Positions 14,195 to 23,385 of a stretch of DNA of 64,000 nt are shown here, in pieces (position 1 is the stretch's first letter; each line of letters begins with the position of its first letter). The stretch covers positions 1 to 64,000 of IMG/VR virus record IMGVR_UViG_3300002138_000073, one strand, 5' to 3'. Source of the stretch: a virus. The position numbers and the translations under genes are program-made. The notes under the pieces were generated by a model. The model searched no databases, had not been told where the DNA came from, and saw nothing but the letters and a program-made list of their open reading frames with translations.

Positions 14195-14918
14195 TATTGT
14201 ACTGAAACAGGACATAGACGTTAGCCTCATTCAAAGCTGCGGCGGGGACCATATGGTTGTCGCTTCTGCCCGCGTCTCAACAAGTGGGGATGAATGTCTC
14301 AAGTACACGGATGCGGATTCTGCCGCCGAGAATGTTGGGGTTATCAACTACCTAATTAAGCATAGGCACGGAACCCCTTTTGAGCATAGCTCCATGACCT
14401 TCTATGTGAAGGCTCCGATCTTCGTATGGAGAGAGTGGCATCGTCATCGTATCGGCTTTAGTTACAATGAAGAGAGCGGACGCTACAAAACTCTCGATCC
14501 CGTATTTTATATTCCCAGTCCAGATAGGGCTATGTCAAAGATCGACAATTGGAAGGCTGGTAGGCCAAAGTTCCAACCAACAGACGCATCGATAAATAAG
14601 AAGGTCTGTGATAATCTTGAGAAGTCATATCGACTCTCCTACGACATGTACATGGACAATCTGGACTTGGGTATTGATCCGGGAGTGGCTAGAGCTTGCC
14701 TGCCGGTAGGCATCTATAGTGGTTGCTGGGTTACATGTAATCCTCGCTCCATTATGTCATTCCTATCTCTCCGAACCTACGAGCCAGAGAACGCATTATT
14801 CGTCAGCTATCCGCTCTATGAAATCGACATGGCGGCTAGAAGTTGCGAAAAGATCTTCGCTGAATACTGGCCCATCACCTACAAAGCTTTCTGCGACAAC
14901 AAAAGAGTCGCACCATAA
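14187..14918 (+). CDS. thyX: flavin-dependent thymidylate synthase ThyX
   Basis: A 243-residue protein with the ThyX signature at residues 84-100: WHRHRIGFSYNEESGRY. It converts dUMP to dTMP using methylene-tetrahydrofolate, FAD and NADPH. By my count there are eight residues between RHR and the signature Ser instead of the usual seven; related sequences with this variant may be common. The C-terminal NPRSIMSFLSLRTYEPEN is typical. It belongs to the deoxynucleotide cluster with NrdA/B and dNMP kinase. Confidence 0.9.
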   Translation: MVDIVLKQDIDVSLIQSCGGDHMVVASARVSTSGDECLKYTDADSAAENVGVINYLIKHRHGTPFEHSSMTFYVKAPIFVWREWHRHRIGFSYNEESGRYKTLDPVFYIPSPDRAMSKIDNWKAGRPKFQPTDASINKKVCDNLEKSYRLSYDMYMDNLDLGIDPGVARACLPVGIYSGCWVTCNPRSIMSFLSLRTYEPENALFVSYPLYEIDMAARSCEKIFAEYWPITYKAFCDNKRVAP

Positions 14919-14928
14919 GGACGAAGTC

Positions 14929-15348
14929 ATGCTCATAGATGTAATCAACGCCGATATTACTGCGGCTACAAGAAGCCGCAACCAACTTGCAAGCGACATC
15001 CTAAAGGTTGTTTTGGGCGAATGCCAAACTCGGAACAATTTCACTGACGATTTTATCGTCCGATATTGCCGCGAAATAGTCAAGGGCAATACCGAAACTA
15101 TGAAATTTGGCGAGAGCGTCAAGCTCTCCCGCGAGAATGAGCTACTACGTAGTTATCTCCCGAAGGAAGTGAGTAAAGAAGAACTCATAGTCTATGCTGG
15201 CCAAATTTCTGGGGAAATTAAGGCTGCTCAAAGCGATAAGCATGCAATCGGGGTTCTGATTAAGTATGTGAAGTCGTTAGGGTTGCTTGCAAGCGGTGAT
15301 GTATCTAAAGAAGTGATTTTACCAATTAGAAAAGAGCGAAACTCATGA
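14929..15348 (+). CDS. YqeY/GatB-tail-like protein
   Basis: A 139-residue protein resembling the YqeY family: LLRSYLPKEVSKEELIVYAG, then a final helical part ending GDVSKEVILPIRK. YqeY domains resemble the tRNA-binding tail of GatB, with function uncertain. The ATG at 14929 follows AAGGACG. Why a phage carries it is unclear. Confidence 0.6.
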   Translation: MLIDVINADITAATRSRNQLASDILKVVLGECQTRNNFTDDFIVRYCREIVKGNTETMKFGESVKLSRENELLRSYLPKEVSKEELIVYAGQISGEIKAAQSDKHAIGVLIKYVKSLGLLASGDVSKEVILPIRKERNS

Positions 15349-15539
15349 AATTCGAAATTGTTATTAATAAAAATGGGGCATATTTCTTCCGTCTCGTCGC
15401 AGACAATGGGAATATCCTAGCATCGTCAGAGGCGTATTCCTCGAAGACAAAATGCGTACAAACAGTAAGAGCGATAGCCAAGGAATTCAGCCTTCAATAC
15501 GATCCTAGAGGTCTGACAGCGGAGATTAGTTATGAATGA
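15345..15539 (+). CDS. DUF1508 (YegP-like) small protein
   Basis: 64 residues matching the DUF1508 repeat: FEIVINKNGAYFFRLVADNG, LASSEAYSSK, and a final helix. Such domains are small beta-alpha units of unknown function in many bacteria. Start overlaps the preceding stop. Confidence 0.65.
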   Translation: MKFEIVINKNGAYFFRLVADNGNILASSEAYSSKTKCVQTVRAIAKEFSLQYDPRGLTAEISYE

Positions 15540-15780
15540 TATGAAGCTTTGGATTCTGAAACCAGTCAAAACACTGAATAGCCCATGGGACCCATGGTAT
15601 GATAAATGCTTCGGTATGGTAATACGTGCCGAGAGTGAAGAACTAGCTAGATCTTTGGCCTCAAGACATTGTGGGACTGAGGGATCAGAACCATGGCAGA
15701 ATCCTATACAATCTTCCTGTGAGATCCTTGACAAAGAAGGGCCTGAAGTGGTTTTGATGCTTGATGTCGCTAATGCATAA
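15532..15780 (+). CDS. hypothetical protein (82 aa)
   Basis: A small soluble protein with many Trp (WILKPVKTLNSPWDPWYDK) and a likely helix ELARSLASRH. No family recognised. It overlaps the preceding gene by eight bases. Confidence 0.5.
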   Translation: MNDMKLWILKPVKTLNSPWDPWYDKCFGMVIRAESEELARSLASRHCGTEGSEPWQNPIQSSCEILDKEGPEVVLMLDVANA

Positions 15781-15821
15781 GGTATATTGTTTGTGATTTA
15801 CCTTCGGACAACGGCTATTGG

Positions 15822-16043
15822 ATGTCCACCGGAAGAAATGTGGTCTATGGGCCTCCCCGGTTCCGGGGAAGAGTAGGCGTAGCTGGAAGTCGCGGGACCA
15901 GTGAAGAAGACGATCTATATGAGCGTATAGCGGAAAAGTCAGCAGCAAAGAACTGGCCATCTAAGTTGCCGGGTAATAAATTGATAGCCGTGGGGCGATC
16001 CGGAGCCTTCCGCCAATCACTGGGTTCACAAACAATTCCTTAG
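15822..16043 (+). CDS. hypothetical basic protein (73 aa)
   Basis: Gly- and Arg-rich N-terminus (VVYGPPRFRGRVGVAGSRG), then an acidic helix (EEDDLYERIAEK). The frame is open upstream to the previous gene without an ATG, GTG or TTG start, and the upstream codons read plausibly (CDLPSDNGYW), so the true start may be an unusual codon such as ATT near 15789. Confidence 0.4.
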   Translation: MSTGRNVVYGPPRFRGRVGVAGSRGTSEEDDLYERIAEKSAAKNWPSKLPGNKLIAVGRSGAFRQSLGSQTIP

Positions 16044-16052
16044 GGGCGTAGC

Positions 16053-16589
16053 ATGATATTTCTGTTAGATATGGATGGGGTCATCTGCAACTTCGTAGAT
16101 GGCCTCATTAGGTCTGCCAAGTGGACCCTTGAGCATGAGGATTGGGTCTCATGGAGCCACCACCAGACGTTCGGAATAACGGACGAGGAAATGTGGGCAT
16201 TCACGAAGGAAGAGGGTTGGTGGGCTAACCTACCAGAGTATGGTTGGGCTTGGAGACTAGTACAAGCACTACAATCTCGTGGAGAGGTCATATTCTGTAC
16301 CTCTCCTAGCCTAGATCATAAGTGCCCCGGAGAGAAAATCCAATGGCTTAGAAGTCGCAACTTTATGTCACATAAGAGAAACGACTTCCAGATTGGTCCA
16401 CGAAAAGAGCTTATGGCTGGGTCTGGGGCTATCCTGATCGATGATTATGAGACTAACGTCTCTAAGTTCCGAGAGAATGGCGGGAGGGCTATTTTGTTTC
16501 CACAACCTTGGAACTATAATCGCTCGGTAAAAGAAGATAAGGTGGAGTTTGTCCTTAATGAGTTATCTGGTATATCGAGTTTATATTAG
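16053..16589 (+). CDS. 5'(3')-deoxyribonucleotidase, HAD family
   Basis: A 178-residue HAD-fold enzyme: nucleophile motif LLDMDGV (D6, D8), motif II FCTSPS, a conserved Lys region, and motif III LIDDYETN. It dephosphorylates deoxynucleoside monophosphates and would fit turnover of host nucleotides in this dNTP cluster. RBS AGGGGCG before the ATG. Confidence 0.75.
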   Translation: MIFLLDMDGVICNFVDGLIRSAKWTLEHEDWVSWSHHQTFGITDEEMWAFTKEEGWWANLPEYGWAWRLVQALQSRGEVIFCTSPSLDHKCPGEKIQWLRSRNFMSHKRNDFQIGPRKELMAGSGAILIDDYETNVSKFRENGGRAILFPQPWNYNRSVKEDKVEFVLNELSGISSLY

Positions 16590-16601
16590 GATTTTGTGAC
16601 T

Positions 16602-17327
16602 ATGTCCAGTAAAAGAGAATGGGTAATAGAAGATGGAGTTTTTCCAGAGAATGAGCCCAAGATTAGGGATATCCTTGGCGACCGACTAATCTGGATGAAT
16701 TATACTATCGACGGGCCGACGTACTCCAAGTCTCCTGTTACAGACTACATCTTCTACGGTTCTCCCATCACAGGTAGACGCCTACAGAAGGCTCAGGGCC
16801 CTAAGGCCCTATCTTGGCTCTATGATCGTGTGTATGACTGTAACTATTACCTCCCATACTTTCAGGGGTTAGCCCTAAACAATCCCCATATGTTTGTAGA
16901 ATCGGGCACTTTGCCTTTACTGGCTGAGTTTCTGGGAAATCCAGAGTGGTTTATTAAGGAAAACTCCGGTTATAAGACCTTCACAGGGCTCGTATCCTCT
17001 GGCCCAATAGAGACTGGACTATTCTCGGATGACCTTCTTTTGCTTGCTCAGAAGAAGCCGATCGAAGCCGAGTGGAGATTCGTCATAAAGGAGGATTCTG
17101 TCTTGACTTACTCGGCCTGCGGAGATAATATGCAGTGCGAAAAGGAAGCTGAGGAATTCGCAAAAACCTGCCTTTCTACTGGGTACGATCCGGCCCCAAT
17201 GTGGACTCTTGACATCTGTAGATCCGAAGGATCTTATAAGGTGCTAGAGGTTAATAGTTTGCTAAGTGCTGGCTGGTATGATTGCGATGTAAAAGCCATA
17301 GTGGAGGCTGTTGATGAATACAACTAG
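16602..17327 (+). CDS. ATP-grasp domain protein (R2K clade-like)
   Basis: A 241-residue protein with the C-terminal half of a compact ATP-grasp: EWRFVIKEDSVLTYSA, then LDICRSEGSYKVLEVNSLLS with a metal-binding Asp, Glu and Asn. R2K-type ATP-grasps are common in phages and are thought to ligate peptides or modify proteins; substrate unknown. A GTG at 16596 is an alternative start. Confidence 0.6.
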   Translation: MSSKREWVIEDGVFPENEPKIRDILGDRLIWMNYTIDGPTYSKSPVTDYIFYGSPITGRRLQKAQGPKALSWLYDRVYDCNYYLPYFQGLALNNPHMFVESGTLPLLAEFLGNPEWFIKENSGYKTFTGLVSSGPIETGLFSDDLLLLAQKKPIEAEWRFVIKEDSVLTYSACGDNMQCEKEAEEFAKTCLSTGYDPAPMWTLDICRSEGSYKVLEVNSLLSAGWYDCDVKAIVEAVDEYN

Positions 17328-17532
17328 AATAGTAGTACTGGCTACTTTTGTAATTCTTGGAATCTATGATGCTTGGGTTTGTTCTGCTGGTAAGACGGAC
17401 GCTTCTATCAGTCAGTTCATAGTAGACCTAGTGAACATTAGTCCAGTTGCCTATGGCGTTTTCTGTATTCTGTTAGGACATTTCGGATTCCCCATGGTTT
17501 CGAAATTTAAGAAGATCCCGCCGCCCGATTAG
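17314..17532 (+). CDS. small membrane protein (72 aa)
   Basis: Two hydrophobic segments: IVVLATFVILGIYDAWVC (6-23) and ISPVAYGVFCILLGHFGFP (around 42-60). Likely two transmembrane helices with a short basic, Pro-rich tail. The start overlaps the ATP-grasp gene. Confidence 0.5.
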   Translation: MNTTRIVVLATFVILGIYDAWVCSAGKTDASISQFIVDLVNISPVAYGVFCILLGHFGFPMVSKFKKIPPPD

Positions 17533-17574
17533 GGCGTATTAATCTATGCACCTCATTTTTCACTAGGGAATGAC

Positions 17575-19791
17575 ATGACCGAGATTCTGGTAAAAAAACG
17601 TAATGGTAAGATGGAGGATTTTGATGCGGAGAAGGTTAATAAGGTACTAGAGTGGGCATGTGAAGGTGTTTCAGACGTTAGCCCTAGTGATGTCGCGATG
17701 AATGCCAAGCTAAGCATCTCCAACAAAATCAAGACAAAAGACATACAGGAAGTCCTGATTCAGTCTGCTTACAATCTAATCAGCGAAGATTCTCCGAACT
17801 ACCAGTTCGTTGCAGCACGCCTTAGGCTGTACGCCCTCCGTAAGGAAGTATGGGGAGGGAATTTGCCACCCCGCCTACTCGACCATCTAAAGAAGAACAA
17901 GAGGGTCTATGATGATGTACTCCTAGAGTCCTACTCGGAGTCAGAAATCCACAAGATTGACAAAATGATCAATCATGACAGGGATTTTCGTTTTACCCAT
18001 GCGGGTATTCAGCAGATGATTGAGAAGTATTTGATCTGCGATCGTTCGACGAAGAAGATCTTTGAGACTCCCCAGTTTGCTTTTATGCTTATTCCTATGG
18101 TGCTTTACGCAGGTAGGGAAGACCGCATGGAGTTGATCAAGCAGGCGTATAACTACATCTCAAAGTTCAAGATTAACCTGCCAACTCCGGTCCTATCCGG
18201 CGTGCGATCCCGCACCAAATACTATAGCTCCTGTGTGCTAATCGATTGTGGCGATAGCCTAGACTCTATATTCACGTCCTCAATGGTGGCTGGTAAGTAT
18301 ACGGCTCGCAGGAGTGGAATCGGCATCAATATGGGCCGAATTCGAGCCAAGAATTGCCCGATTCGTGATAGTGAAGTAATCTCTACCGGGATTGTGCCGT
18401 TCCTCCGAGTCATGGAAAGTACGGTCAAATCAACCTCCCAAAATGGGACTAGGGGCGGTGGGGCGACAATATCAGTTCCTTGGTGGCATTATGAGATTGA
18501 AGATGTGGTTGTTCTGAAGAACAATCGTGGCACAGACGACAACCGAGTCAAAAAACTTGACTATTGCATTCAACTTGATAAAACCTTCTTTGATAGAGTA
18601 AGGAACGACGAAGACATCACCCTAGTCTGTCCACATGAGTCGGACCTATATCAGTATTGGGGGAGTAAAGAGTTTACTCAGAAATACGAAGAAGCTGAGG
18701 GGAAGTCTCTTAGACTAACGAAAACTATTAAGGCGAGAGATCTCCTATTCCTTATCGCTAAAGAGCGACTTGAAACTGGTCGAATCTACGTCATGTTCAT
18801 GGACAGTTGTAATCAGTCATCTTGGGATGAGCTTATCCAGATGACAAATCTCTGCGTAGAGATCCTACAGCCCGTATCCCCCCTATCTTCTGTAGATAGC
18901 CAACATGGCAGAATTGGCATCTGTATTCTTTCTTCCATCAACCTAATCGAGACGAAGCACGCAGAAATTCCTAAGGTTTGCGAAACCATAGTCAGATTGT
19001 TGAACAGCCTCATTGATTACCAACTCTACCCATTTCCAGCCGCAGAACTCTTCTGTAAAAGAAAGAGATCTCTTGGAATCGGCATCACCAACTTTGCCGC
19101 TTGGCTGGCAGAGAATGGTATGAATCACGAGACTTTGGAGTCTATTGAGGCCTCTAACGACCTCATGGAATGCATTCAGTATAATCTTCTATTAGCTTCC
19201 TCGAAGCTGGCAGATGAAAACGGCCATGCCCCAGACTTCTATGCTTCGAAGTACTCACGCGGCTGGCTACCGATCGACAACCATTCATCTTTACCGGATG
19301 ATCTTCAATTCCCGCTAAAACAGGACTGGGATTGGTTGCGATCAGAGATCGCCAGAACGGGATTATTCAACTGTACTCTCTCAACGATTATGCCCGCTGA
19401 AAGTTCGAGCGTTTTACACTCGTCCACTAATGGATTCGAGCCAATCAGAGCCTTGCTCACCGAGAAGATTGCTAAGAATGGCGTCAAGAAAGTGCTAACG
19501 CCTAACTACCCAAAGAATAAGAAGCAATATACTATCGCTTGGGATATGACTAGCAATCTAAATTGCATCAAGATGGCTGGAGCGTTTCAGAAGTGGGTTG
19601 ACATGTCTATGAGCTTTAATACATACCTTAACTATAACCACTACGAGAACGGGGAAATCCCTATCTCTGTGGTAGTTCAGGATATTATTAATGCTTACAA
19701 GTACGGTCTTCGTACTATGTACTACAACAATACCCCAAACGATAACGAAGAGGCCGACACGTCATGTGCCGGTGGGAGCTGTTCGATATGA
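17575..19791 (+). CDS. nrdA: class Ia-type ribonucleoside-diphosphate reductase, alpha subunit
   Basis: 738 residues. An ATP-cone region is at the N-terminus (VKKRNGKMEDFDAEKVNKVL), the catalytic barrel follows with the active-site cysteine C220 (YYSSCVLIDC), N425-L-C427-V-E429 carries the thiyl-radical Cys, and MPAESSSVLHSSTNG forms the phosphate loop. The C-terminal pair C731/C736 (CAGGSC) shuttles electrons from thioredoxin or glutaredoxin. It reduces ribonucleotides to deoxyribonucleotides. Intact, and followed directly by nrdB. Confidence 0.93.
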   Translation: MTEILVKKRNGKMEDFDAEKVNKVLEWACEGVSDVSPSDVAMNAKLSISNKIKTKDIQEVLIQSAYNLISEDSPNYQFVAARLRLYALRKEVWGGNLPPRLLDHLKKNKRVYDDVLLESYSESEIHKIDKMINHDRDFRFTHAGIQQMIEKYLICDRSTKKIFETPQFAFMLIPMVLYAGREDRMELIKQAYNYISKFKINLPTPVLSGVRSRTKYYSSCVLIDCGDSLDSIFTSSMVAGKYTARRSGIGINMGRIRAKNCPIRDSEVISTGIVPFLRVMESTVKSTSQNGTRGGGATISVPWWHYEIEDVVVLKNNRGTDDNRVKKLDYCIQLDKTFFDRVRNDEDITLVCPHESDLYQYWGSKEFTQKYEEAEGKSLRLTKTIKARDLLFLIAKERLETGRIYVMFMDSCNQSSWDELIQMTNLCVEILQPVSPLSSVDSQHGRIGICILSSINLIETKHAEIPKVCETIVRLLNSLIDYQLYPFPAAELFCKRKRSLGIGITNFAAWLAENGMNHETLESIEASNDLMECIQYNLLLASSKLADENGHAPDFYASKYSRGWLPIDNHSSLPDDLQFPLKQDWDWLRSEIARTGLFNCTLSTIMPAESSSVLHSSTNGFEPIRALLTEKIAKNGVKKVLTPNYPKNKKQYTIAWDMTSNLNCIKMAGAFQKWVDMSMSFNTYLNYNHYENGEIPISVVVQDIINAYKYGLRTMYYNNTPNDNEEADTSCAGGSCSI

Positions 19792-20831
19792 GAAGTGTTC
19801 TAAACACGATGGTGGTTGATACCACAAAACAGCCCATGTTCTTAGGAGAAGGACTATCCTTACAACGCTATGATAAATGCAAGTATGAGATCTTCCTGAC
19901 CCTGTTCAAGAAGCAATTGGGATTTTTCTGGCGACCCGAAGAAATCTCTCTGTCCAAAGACATCGGGGACTATAAGCTACTTAGTGAGCACGAAAAATTC
20001 ATCTTCACTTCGAATCTGAAGTTCCAAACGATGATGGATTCGGTGATCGCTCGGGCTATTCCGAACCTGACTCAGTATGTCAGTCTTCCAGAACTAGAAG
20101 CCTGTATGAATATCTGGGCGGCTTTTGAAACTCTGCACAGCTACTCATATAGTTACCTAATCAACAATGTCTACCCTAACCCATCAGAAGTCCTAGATGG
20201 GGTTCTTGAAGATGAGGAGATCGTTAAACGTGCGAATTCAGTGTCAAGTGCATTCGACGCACTCAACTTTGATTCTAGCAGTCGCCCACTGAAGGAAAGG
20301 ATCTATTTGGGGCTCGTTAGCACTAACATTCTCGAAGCCGTCCGATTCTATGTCAGCTTTGCCTGTGCTCTGGCTTTCGAACAGAATAACAAAATGTGCG
20401 GTAATGCACAGATCATCAAGTTGATTCGTAACGACGAAGCCGTGCATATGTCCATTACCCAAACTATCTTACGACTAATGCGAGACCACGAGCAAGAAGG
20501 ATTCCAAGAGGTGGCAGAAGCCTGTAAGGCCGAAGCCACCTCTATGTTCCTTGAGGCTGCTCAAGAAGAAAAAGCTTGGGCATCCTACCTATTCAAAGAT
20601 GGCGGCATGATCGGGCTGAATGAAAAGATCATGCATCAATATATCGAATCTCTTGTCGATAAGAGACTTATTGGCGTAGGTCTTGAGAAACATTTTCACA
20701 CGAAGAATCCAATTAGTTGGCTTGAAGCAGACAGTAAGGGCAAGCAGACTGCTCCACAGGAGCAGGAAATCATCTCTTACAAAATTGGGGCGTACAAAAA
20801 CGATCTATCTAACGCGACACTGGAGTGGTAA
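19788..20831 (+). CDS. nrdB: ribonucleoside-diphosphate reductase, beta subunit
   Basis: 347 residues. Iron and radical residues are visible: D84 (FQTMMDSVIARA), E114 and H117 with Y121 in ETLHSYSYSY (the tyrosyl-radical position), and later ILEAVRFYVSF and IIKLIRNDEAVH for the second iron set. It generates the radical used by NrdA. Its start overlaps the nrdA stop by four bases. Confidence 0.93.
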   Translation: MRSVLNTMVVDTTKQPMFLGEGLSLQRYDKCKYEIFLTLFKKQLGFFWRPEEISLSKDIGDYKLLSEHEKFIFTSNLKFQTMMDSVIARAIPNLTQYVSLPELEACMNIWAAFETLHSYSYSYLINNVYPNPSEVLDGVLEDEEIVKRANSVSSAFDALNFDSSSRPLKERIYLGLVSTNILEAVRFYVSFACALAFEQNNKMCGNAQIIKLIRNDEAVHMSITQTILRLMRDHEQEGFQEVAEACKAEATSMFLEAAQEEKAWASYLFKDGGMIGLNEKIMHQYIESLVDKRLIGVGLEKHFHTKNPISWLEADSKGKQTAPQEQEIISYKIGAYKNDLSNATLEW

Positions 20832-21157
20832 TGATAATTGACCATATTAATGACGAGCAGCTACTGTCGATTCTCTTGGAGAACCAATCCATCACCGATT
20901 ACGAGATGGAGGGTCTTAGTGGCGAACTAATCACGCTCTACTGCATGGAAAAGCTTGGAGTAGATACGCCCTTTGCCGAAGTCTATAAAGAGATCTGTAG
21001 CTTGGTCACATCTCATATTACAGAGAATCTACTCAAAGATGGCCTCATAGAAGCAGAATTCGGAGAAGATGGTTTGACTTATCGAGCCACTCCAGACGGA
21101 GAAAAGATCGTTCAGATGTGCAAAGAATTTGGAGGGGATGATGACCAGACGAACTAA
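20831..21157 (+). CDS. hypothetical protein (108 aa)
   Basis: Its ATG shares a base with the nrdB stop. The acidic, helical sequence (LLSILLENQSITDYEMEGL, then FGEDGLTYRATPDGEKIV) could be a winged-helix-type fold, but no motif confirms this. The last 17 bases overlap the phoH gene. Confidence 0.5.
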   Translation: MIIDHINDEQLLSILLENQSITDYEMEGLSGELITLYCMEKLGVDTPFAEVYKEICSLVTSHITENLLKDGLIEAEFGEDGLTYRATPDGEKIVQMCKEFGGDDDQTN

Positions 21158-21854
21158 GCAAACTCCACACGTTGGTTCTAGCGTCCCGATGTCTAGATAC
21201 AAGTTGATAAAGCCTAAGACGATTAATCAAAGAGACTATGTCTCTTCTATAATGGATAACGATGTTACAATTTGCTCTGGCCCAAGCGGCTCAGGCAAGT
21301 CTCTAGTAGCTTTGTCTACAGCTATCGCTAATCTAACAGATCCCACTACTCCCTACGCCCGGATCTATGTAACTAGACCCATGATATCAACCTCCACTAA
21401 GGACTTCCCGTGGATCAAGGGTAGCCTTATTGACAAGCTGAGACCTTGGTTCGCTCCTATCCTTGCCAATCTGGAAGAGCTTGTCGGGTCGAAGACTGAG
21501 CTAGAGAAATTAATCGAGTCAGAAACGATCTGTCTTCAGGCCATCGAGCTAATGAGAGGCTTCACATACAAGAATTGCTTTGTTCTTGTCACAGAGGCCC
21601 AGAATATGACAGTCCCGCAGGCGGTAATGGCTATTACTCGACTCGGCGAGAACTGTAGAATGGTGTTCGAGGGAGATACAGATCAGAAAGACCTTCGAGG
21701 AGAAGAGAGCGGCCTGTCGTACCTAAAGAGAAAACTACAACATAGAGAAGATCTTTGCGGCATGGTCGAACTTGACGCTACAGATATCCTGAGACATCCT
21801 CTGATTGGTCAGATCCTAGAACAACTTGACTATCGGGGGCTTGGATCATACTAG
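21141..21854 (+). CDS. phoH: PhoH-like ATPase
   Basis: 237 residues with the PhoH pattern: Walker A GPSGSGKS (47-54), TRPMISTSTKDFPWIKG (78-94), and FVLVTEAQN at the Walker B position (147-155). Most family members have DEAQN; here the Asp is a Thr (residue 151). PhoH proteins occur in many phages, with a likely RNA or nucleic-acid role. ATG 21141 lies five bases after GGAGG. Confidence 0.85.
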   Translation: MTRRTKQTPHVGSSVPMSRYKLIKPKTINQRDYVSSIMDNDVTICSGPSGSGKSLVALSTAIANLTDPTTPYARIYVTRPMISTSTKDFPWIKGSLIDKLRPWFAPILANLEELVGSKTELEKLIESETICLQAIELMRGFTYKNCFVLVTEAQNMTVPQAVMAITRLGENCRMVFEGDTDQKDLRGEESGLSYLKRKLQHREDLCGMVELDATDILRHPLIGQILEQLDYRGLGSY

Positions 21855-21863
21855 GAGCTACGA

Positions 21864-22076
21864 ATGATATTCCGACTATTCCAGAACGGCGATCCTATTC
21901 GTACTAGATCTAACAAAGACAATATCTACACCACAATTGAGGGTGCTAAAATTGGACTTAAGCAGTATCTGACGTATGCCAATAGAAAGATACGCCAGAA
22001 ACATCTACAGATTAAGGCTGACGATTGTTCGATCGTTGGCTTTGATTTAGTAGAAAAGACTAGGTATTTCCTATGA
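21864..22076 (+). CDS. hypothetical protein (70 aa)
   Basis: AGGAG precedes the ATG. A short mixed alpha/beta protein (DNIYTTIEGAKIGLKQYL), basic in the middle. No family recognised. Confidence 0.5.
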   Translation: MIFRLFQNGDPIRTRSNKDNIYTTIEGAKIGLKQYLTYANRKIRQKHLQIKADDCSIVGFDLVEKTRYFL

Positions 22077-22426
22077 GGTTTTTGATTCTCTTCATATGTT
22101 TGGTATGTGTTTACGATATTTATTGTACTGTGAAGTATCAGGACTTTATCGGAGACCACGAGCGTAACTTAATAGCCAGAATGCTGATAATAAAGACCCA
22201 CGAAATAGATTACATCTACAACGATCCAGTCTCAAATAAGTCTAGATTGTTTCACACTACCACAGTGGATGTGTCATTGCTGGTCGCTTTTAAATGTCTT
22301 GGGCTTCTGGCCGCTGCGGATATACTAGAATGGGTCTATAGATTCAATACTCCGGCGAGTCGGAGCATCATTTATATCGTAACCATGATCCAAGCCGCCC
22401 TTCTCATTTACCTGACTGCCGCCTGA
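22073..22426 (+). CDS. integral membrane protein (117 aa)
   Basis: Hydrophobic segments at residues 2-17 (FLILFICLVCVYDIYC), near 66-82 (SLLVAFKCLGLLAAADI) and near 97-115 (IIYIVTMIQAALLIYLT) suggest three membrane helices. No known family. Confidence 0.5.
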   Translation: MRFLILFICLVCVYDIYCTVKYQDFIGDHERNLIARMLIIKTHEIDYIYNDPVSNKSRLFHTTTVDVSLLVAFKCLGLLAAADILEWVYRFNTPASRSIIYIVTMIQAALLIYLTAA

Positions 22427-22743
22427 TGCCAATATACGAATACAAGTGCAATAAGTGTGAACACCAATTCGAAATTGTGCAGGGCGTAAAAGACCCGGTA
22501 AAAAAGAAGTGTTCAGAGTGTAAGGGGTTTGGGCTGGAGCGGCTATTGTTTCCCGCTATGGGCTGCGTCAAAGAGATCCGGACTCTGGGACAACTTGCTG
22601 AGAAGAACACAAAAATGGCTGGCTCTAAGCTGGATACACCAGAGATGTCTAAGGCTCTAAAGACTAAGGCCAAGGCGAGAGAAATCAATGAGATTAACAG
22701 AATGTCTGTTAGTCAACAGAAGAAATTCATAGAGGGCAAATAA
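22426..22743 (+). CDS. FmdB-type zinc-ribbon protein (105 aa)
   Basis: The N-terminus is the FmdB regulatory-protein zinc ribbon: MPIYEYKCNKCEHQFE with C8-x2-C11 and C29-x2-C32. The rest is a basic helical tail (MSKALKTKAKAREINEINR). In bacteria such proteins are thought to be regulators or stress proteins; role in phages unknown. Confidence 0.65.
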   Translation: MPIYEYKCNKCEHQFEIVQGVKDPVKKKCSECKGFGLERLLFPAMGCVKEIRTLGQLAEKNTKMAGSKLDTPEMSKALKTKAKAREINEINRMSVSQQKKFIEGK

Positions 22744-23054
22744 TGACCAAGTTTATCAGTGATCCATCAGAAATTGACCGAACTGTTATCGTCACTAAAT
22801 ACTATGGTCAGGCTGGCAAAGAGTGCGATGCAGAGAAAGCTATACTTATTGCCACCGGCTCTGATGACAAAGAGACGTATCGTGCTCTAATTCACAATGG
22901 CACCATCTACGATCCCACATCTATTAGATTCCCACGCGACAAACAGTATCAGGTCGTAACCAAGGCCTGTTTTGACAAGTATCTACATTCTCTAACTACA
23001 GGCGATTACGCAGATTATGAAAAAGCAGCCCGCGAGTACCGCAAGCTTAAGTAA
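22743..23054 (+). CDS. hypothetical protein (103 aa)
   Basis: The start overlaps the previous stop by one base. Soluble and mixed (VIVTKYYGQAGKECDAEKA). No family recognised. Confidence 0.5.
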   Translation: MTKFISDPSEIDRTVIVTKYYGQAGKECDAEKAILIATGSDDKETYRALIHNGTIYDPTSIRFPRDKQYQVVTKACFDKYLHSLTTGDYADYEKAAREYRKLK

Positions 23055-23385
23055 GATTCAAAAGTTCTACATTGCACATCATAGGTCTAGAGACCCTAAG
23101 GCTCTGTCAGTAGATGTAGGCTGCACCATCAAGTTGGTCAGGGCATTTCTTCTGTCTTTAGACAAGAGAGACGCCAAGAAAGAGGCCGAAGCAAAAGAGG
23201 CTGAAGCCAACAAGCCACCAGATCGTGGTATTCAACCGGTTAAGACTGACGACCTGATGATGAAGAATAAGAAGAGGGGCATAGTCGTGATGACTCAGGC
23301 CGCTTCTGAACTTGGTGATGCGACCCGTTCAAATCGAATGTCTCCCAGATTGGCCCAAAATGTCCAAAAGATACGACCAGAGTGA
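23017..23385 (+). CDS. hypothetical protein, possible helix-turn-helix (122 aa)
   Basis: Residues 12-48 (IQKFYIAHHRSRDPKALS then VDVGCTIKLVRAFL) resemble a DNA-binding helix-turn-helix, followed by a charged linker of Lys, Glu and Ala. It could be a regulator or DNA-packaging accessory factor. It overlaps the previous gene by 38 bases. Confidence 0.4.
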   Translation: MKKQPASTASLSKIQKFYIAHHRSRDPKALSVDVGCTIKLVRAFLLSLDKRDAKKEAEAKEAEANKPPDRGIQPVKTDDLMMKNKKRGIVVMTQAASELGDATRSNRMSPRLAQNVQKIRPE

